Assembly: GCF_009905375.1 (NCBI RefSeq) | Contig: NC_133650.1 | Span: 175,655,565-175,719,564 of the forward strand | Direction: 5' to 3' | Source: Apium graveolens | Lineage: Eukaryota > Streptophyta > Magnoliopsida > Apiales > Apiaceae | DNA: 64,000 nucleotides | Part shown: positions 62,301 through 64,000 of the stretch, piece after piece | Layout of the letters: each line of letters opens with the position of its first letter | Numbering within the stretch: position 1 is the first letter of the stretch | The notes under the pieces: generated by a model | What the model saw: the letters and a program-made list of their open reading frames with translations, nothing else | The model's database searches: none | What the model was told of the DNA's origin: nothing | Position numbers and translations under genes: made by a program

Positions 62301-63122
62301 GTATACCCGAAAATGGGACACGTAGCCCGAATGCCGCCAGGGTGATACCCGAGAGATGACAGTATTAGTCCTTTTACTAGTAAAGAAGGTTACTTTCCGT
62401 AGGACGACTGATCATCGTATACGGTGGCTCCTGTGAGATGTCCAAAATCTTCCAATTGGAATTGATATGCAATACCGTAACCCAAGCCTAGGTGCTGGGA
62501 TTACTATTAAGGTATTCACAGGTTATAAAAACCCCTTAAAAAGAATTATTCTCATAAGAAGGTGTGGGACACCGAGAAATCTACTTTTAAATAAAACATA
62601 TATATAATATATGATGTTATTATACAGTCATTTTCATACTGTACATTATTATGCTGAGCATCTTAGCTCACACTTGTTTTCTTAAATTGACACAACACAA
62701 CAGTGAATCAAGATGCCTGCCAAGAGAACCACAACCAGGAAACGGGTAGGAAATGGCCTGTTGTTCCGTAGAATGTTTGGTGCAGTACCTCAGGTAGTCG
62801 GAATAAGCTGGATTAGTTTTCAGTTGTTTATAGTTCGGCTTATTTATAAGTATGGTTTATGTAAAATAAGAAATAAGAAACGTATATTCGGCCGGCGGAT
62901 TAACCTTACTTAAAGGTCACCCCCGGTAAGACTAATTATATTTGGGTTGTAATAAAATTTCTCTAGTAATGATGGTTCGTTTCCAAGACAATAACCTGTA
63001 GTGTGTGTGTGTGTTAAGTGTGGGGTCGTGAAGCGTGAGTATTTACATATTGTAGTGTGAGTTGTGTGAGTTTAGATAGCGTGGCTTCCGAAACTCCTGA
63101 CCCCGGGTTTTGGGGCGACACA
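59387..63122 (+). repeat. Element G 5' LTR (complete)
   Basis: 3736 bases from TGTAATAACTCG to GGGGCGACACA. It is inverted relative to both H LTRs and similar along its whole length. TATA candidate CTATAAATA at 60056-60064, followed by a C-rich run. Non-coding: open frames at 59953-60144, 61210-61416 and 62713-62913 are short and unrecognised. Confidence 0.88.
60056..60064 (+). promoter_or_regulatory. TATA box candidate in G LTR
   Basis: CTATAAATA, matched by minus-strand TATAAATA in both H LTRs. Confidence 0.55.
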
Positions 63123-63126
63123 GAAA

Positions 63127-63138
63127 TGGTATCAGAGC
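63127..63138 (+). other. Primer binding site of element G
   Basis: TGGTATCAGAGC, exact, 4 bases after the LTR end. Confidence 0.92.
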
Positions 63139-63320
63139 CTTAGGTTATCAAATCTTGGAAATGATAGGATATAAAATATGTAGACCTAAGAATAATAAAA
63201 CAATCAATTAGAGCTCAAGTCGAGTTCGTGGTCGGGCTACAAGGGTAGTCTTGACTGTTTTACCCTCAAGGGAATTCTAACTCTAAGTTAGTAACACCTT
63301 GCCTTTTGTGTCAAGTACCA

Positions 63321-63972
63321 GTGGAGCCTAGGAGGGAGGTTGACCCTGTTGATGATGTCATGATTCCTGAGCATAACCCTATTCCCGAGCTGCCCACCCA
63401 TTGATGATTCAGACGATGACCCTACTGAGGATGTCCTAGAAGAGGAGACTGAGCTACCTGTCCCCGCAGCTAATGGCGTAGTATGGAGAGATGTAGAGAT
63501 GTACCCACACCAGGCTATTCGCTCTCCTACACCACCCCCAGGGATCCAGAACCCTATGTCCTATACGGATGACGATGATGAGGAGGCGATACGAGCATAG
63601 TTCCATGAGGTCCAGAACATATCCTCTAGCGACCCAGACTCACCTCTACCACCAACGGCGACCATGCATGTAGCCGTACACGACTGGGTAGTGAGTCATC
63701 TTAACGCTGAGATCACGGTGGCGTCTGCCTGCATTGCTGAGTTACGCCAGGCACTGACAGCTGAGAGAGCTATTCGACTAGGATACCCCGGAGACTTAAG
63801 AGATGCTTCCCCAGCCATAGCCCGTAAAGAGATCGATGGGATCGAGCTCCGTACCAGGGTTCAGATGAGGATGACATCAGTGGGAGGTTACATCCCGGTA
63901 GTCGATGCAAAGATGATGATTACAGGAGCGATGAGAAGGGTGTGTGACCTCACTCGCAGTGATAGTGACTGA
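63321..63972 (+). pseudogene. Leader ORF of element G, broken (unknown function)
   Basis: Reading from about 63321 (GTG, possibly once ATG) gives an acidic, proline-rich protein. One extra base near 63395 shifts the frame, and a TAG at 63598-63600 interrupts it. The last 102 codons (63664-63972) are open and end in TGA. Visible text includes DSDDDPTEDVLEEETELPVP, a TPPPG stretch, DDDDEEAIRA, and a helical C-terminal part (ASACIAELRQALTAERAIRL). Continuity of composition across the breaks suggests a former protein of just over 200 residues. It lies between primer site and where gag is expected. I do not recognise a family; element C has a counterpart in position. Confidence 0.5.
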
Positions 63973-64000
63973 GAGATTAGTGACTAGATGTAGACCTTGA

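Larger units (their letters stand above)
59387..64000 (+). mobile_element. Element G: Ty3/gypsy Tekay-like element, cut by window end
   Basis: Plus-strand member of the H family with a full 5' LTR, primer site and the first 0.86 kb of internal sequence. It inserted in the E-like leader after ACTCA. Gag and pol, if present, lie outside the window. Confidence 0.85.

Noticed and set aside
62713..62913. Basic 66-codon frame starting MPAKRTTTRKRVG in G's LTR
   Set aside because: Short, and the H LTR counterpart (about 41160-41360) does not keep it open; likely chance.

Overview
This window is repeat-dense plant nuclear DNA, most likely from a flowering plant (probably a eudicot) with a large genome. 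I found no host gene, tRNA, rRNA or bacterial-type feature. Nearly every base can be assigned to one of eight LTR-retrotransposon copies lying inside one another. I call them A to H. Five (A, C, D, G, H) are Ty3/gypsy elements, and the four that show pol (A, C, D, H) match chromoviruses of Tekay/Del type. Their pol runs protease, RT, RNase H, integrase and a terminal chromodomain-like tail. Three (B, E, F) are Ty1/copia. All coding regions carry stops and frameshifts, so none looks autonomous.

Left half (1-36829), a four-level nest. Element D (minus strand) shows part of an LTR (34055-36456) and the end of its pol (36457-36829). Element A (minus, from before base 1 to 34054) sits in D's LTR. 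Element B (plus, 4729-30979, a Sirevirus-type copia with a third ORF after pol) sits in A's RNase H region between ATATT and ACATT duplications. Element C (minus, 12444-25722, LTRs of 3.9 kb) sits in B's third ORF between GAGTT and GATTT. Removing B from A, or C from B, brings the interrupted reading frame back into register.

Right half (36830-64000). Copia E (plus) begins inside D's pol. It is split by gypsy H (minus, 40916-49948, perfect CAAGG duplications) and stops in its integrase, where copia F (minus, 50917-58986) begins. Beyond F lies an E-like leader in the opposite orientation (58987-59386). Gypsy G (plus, from 59387) interrupts that leader and runs off the window. F therefore has mismatched flanks, which points to a rearrangement.

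The most interesting signals are non-coding. F's long 5' leader holds four hairpins with unrelated stems but the same loop motif (55641-55989), plus a second array of five consecutive hairpins (56723-56866). B carries a CpG-rich 10-mer, CCGACGGATG, and its reverse complement, scattered through LTRs, gag, the integrase-RT spacer and the third ORF, sometimes as perfect inverted repeats. C and G each have a small reading frame between the primer binding site and where gag lies or would lie.
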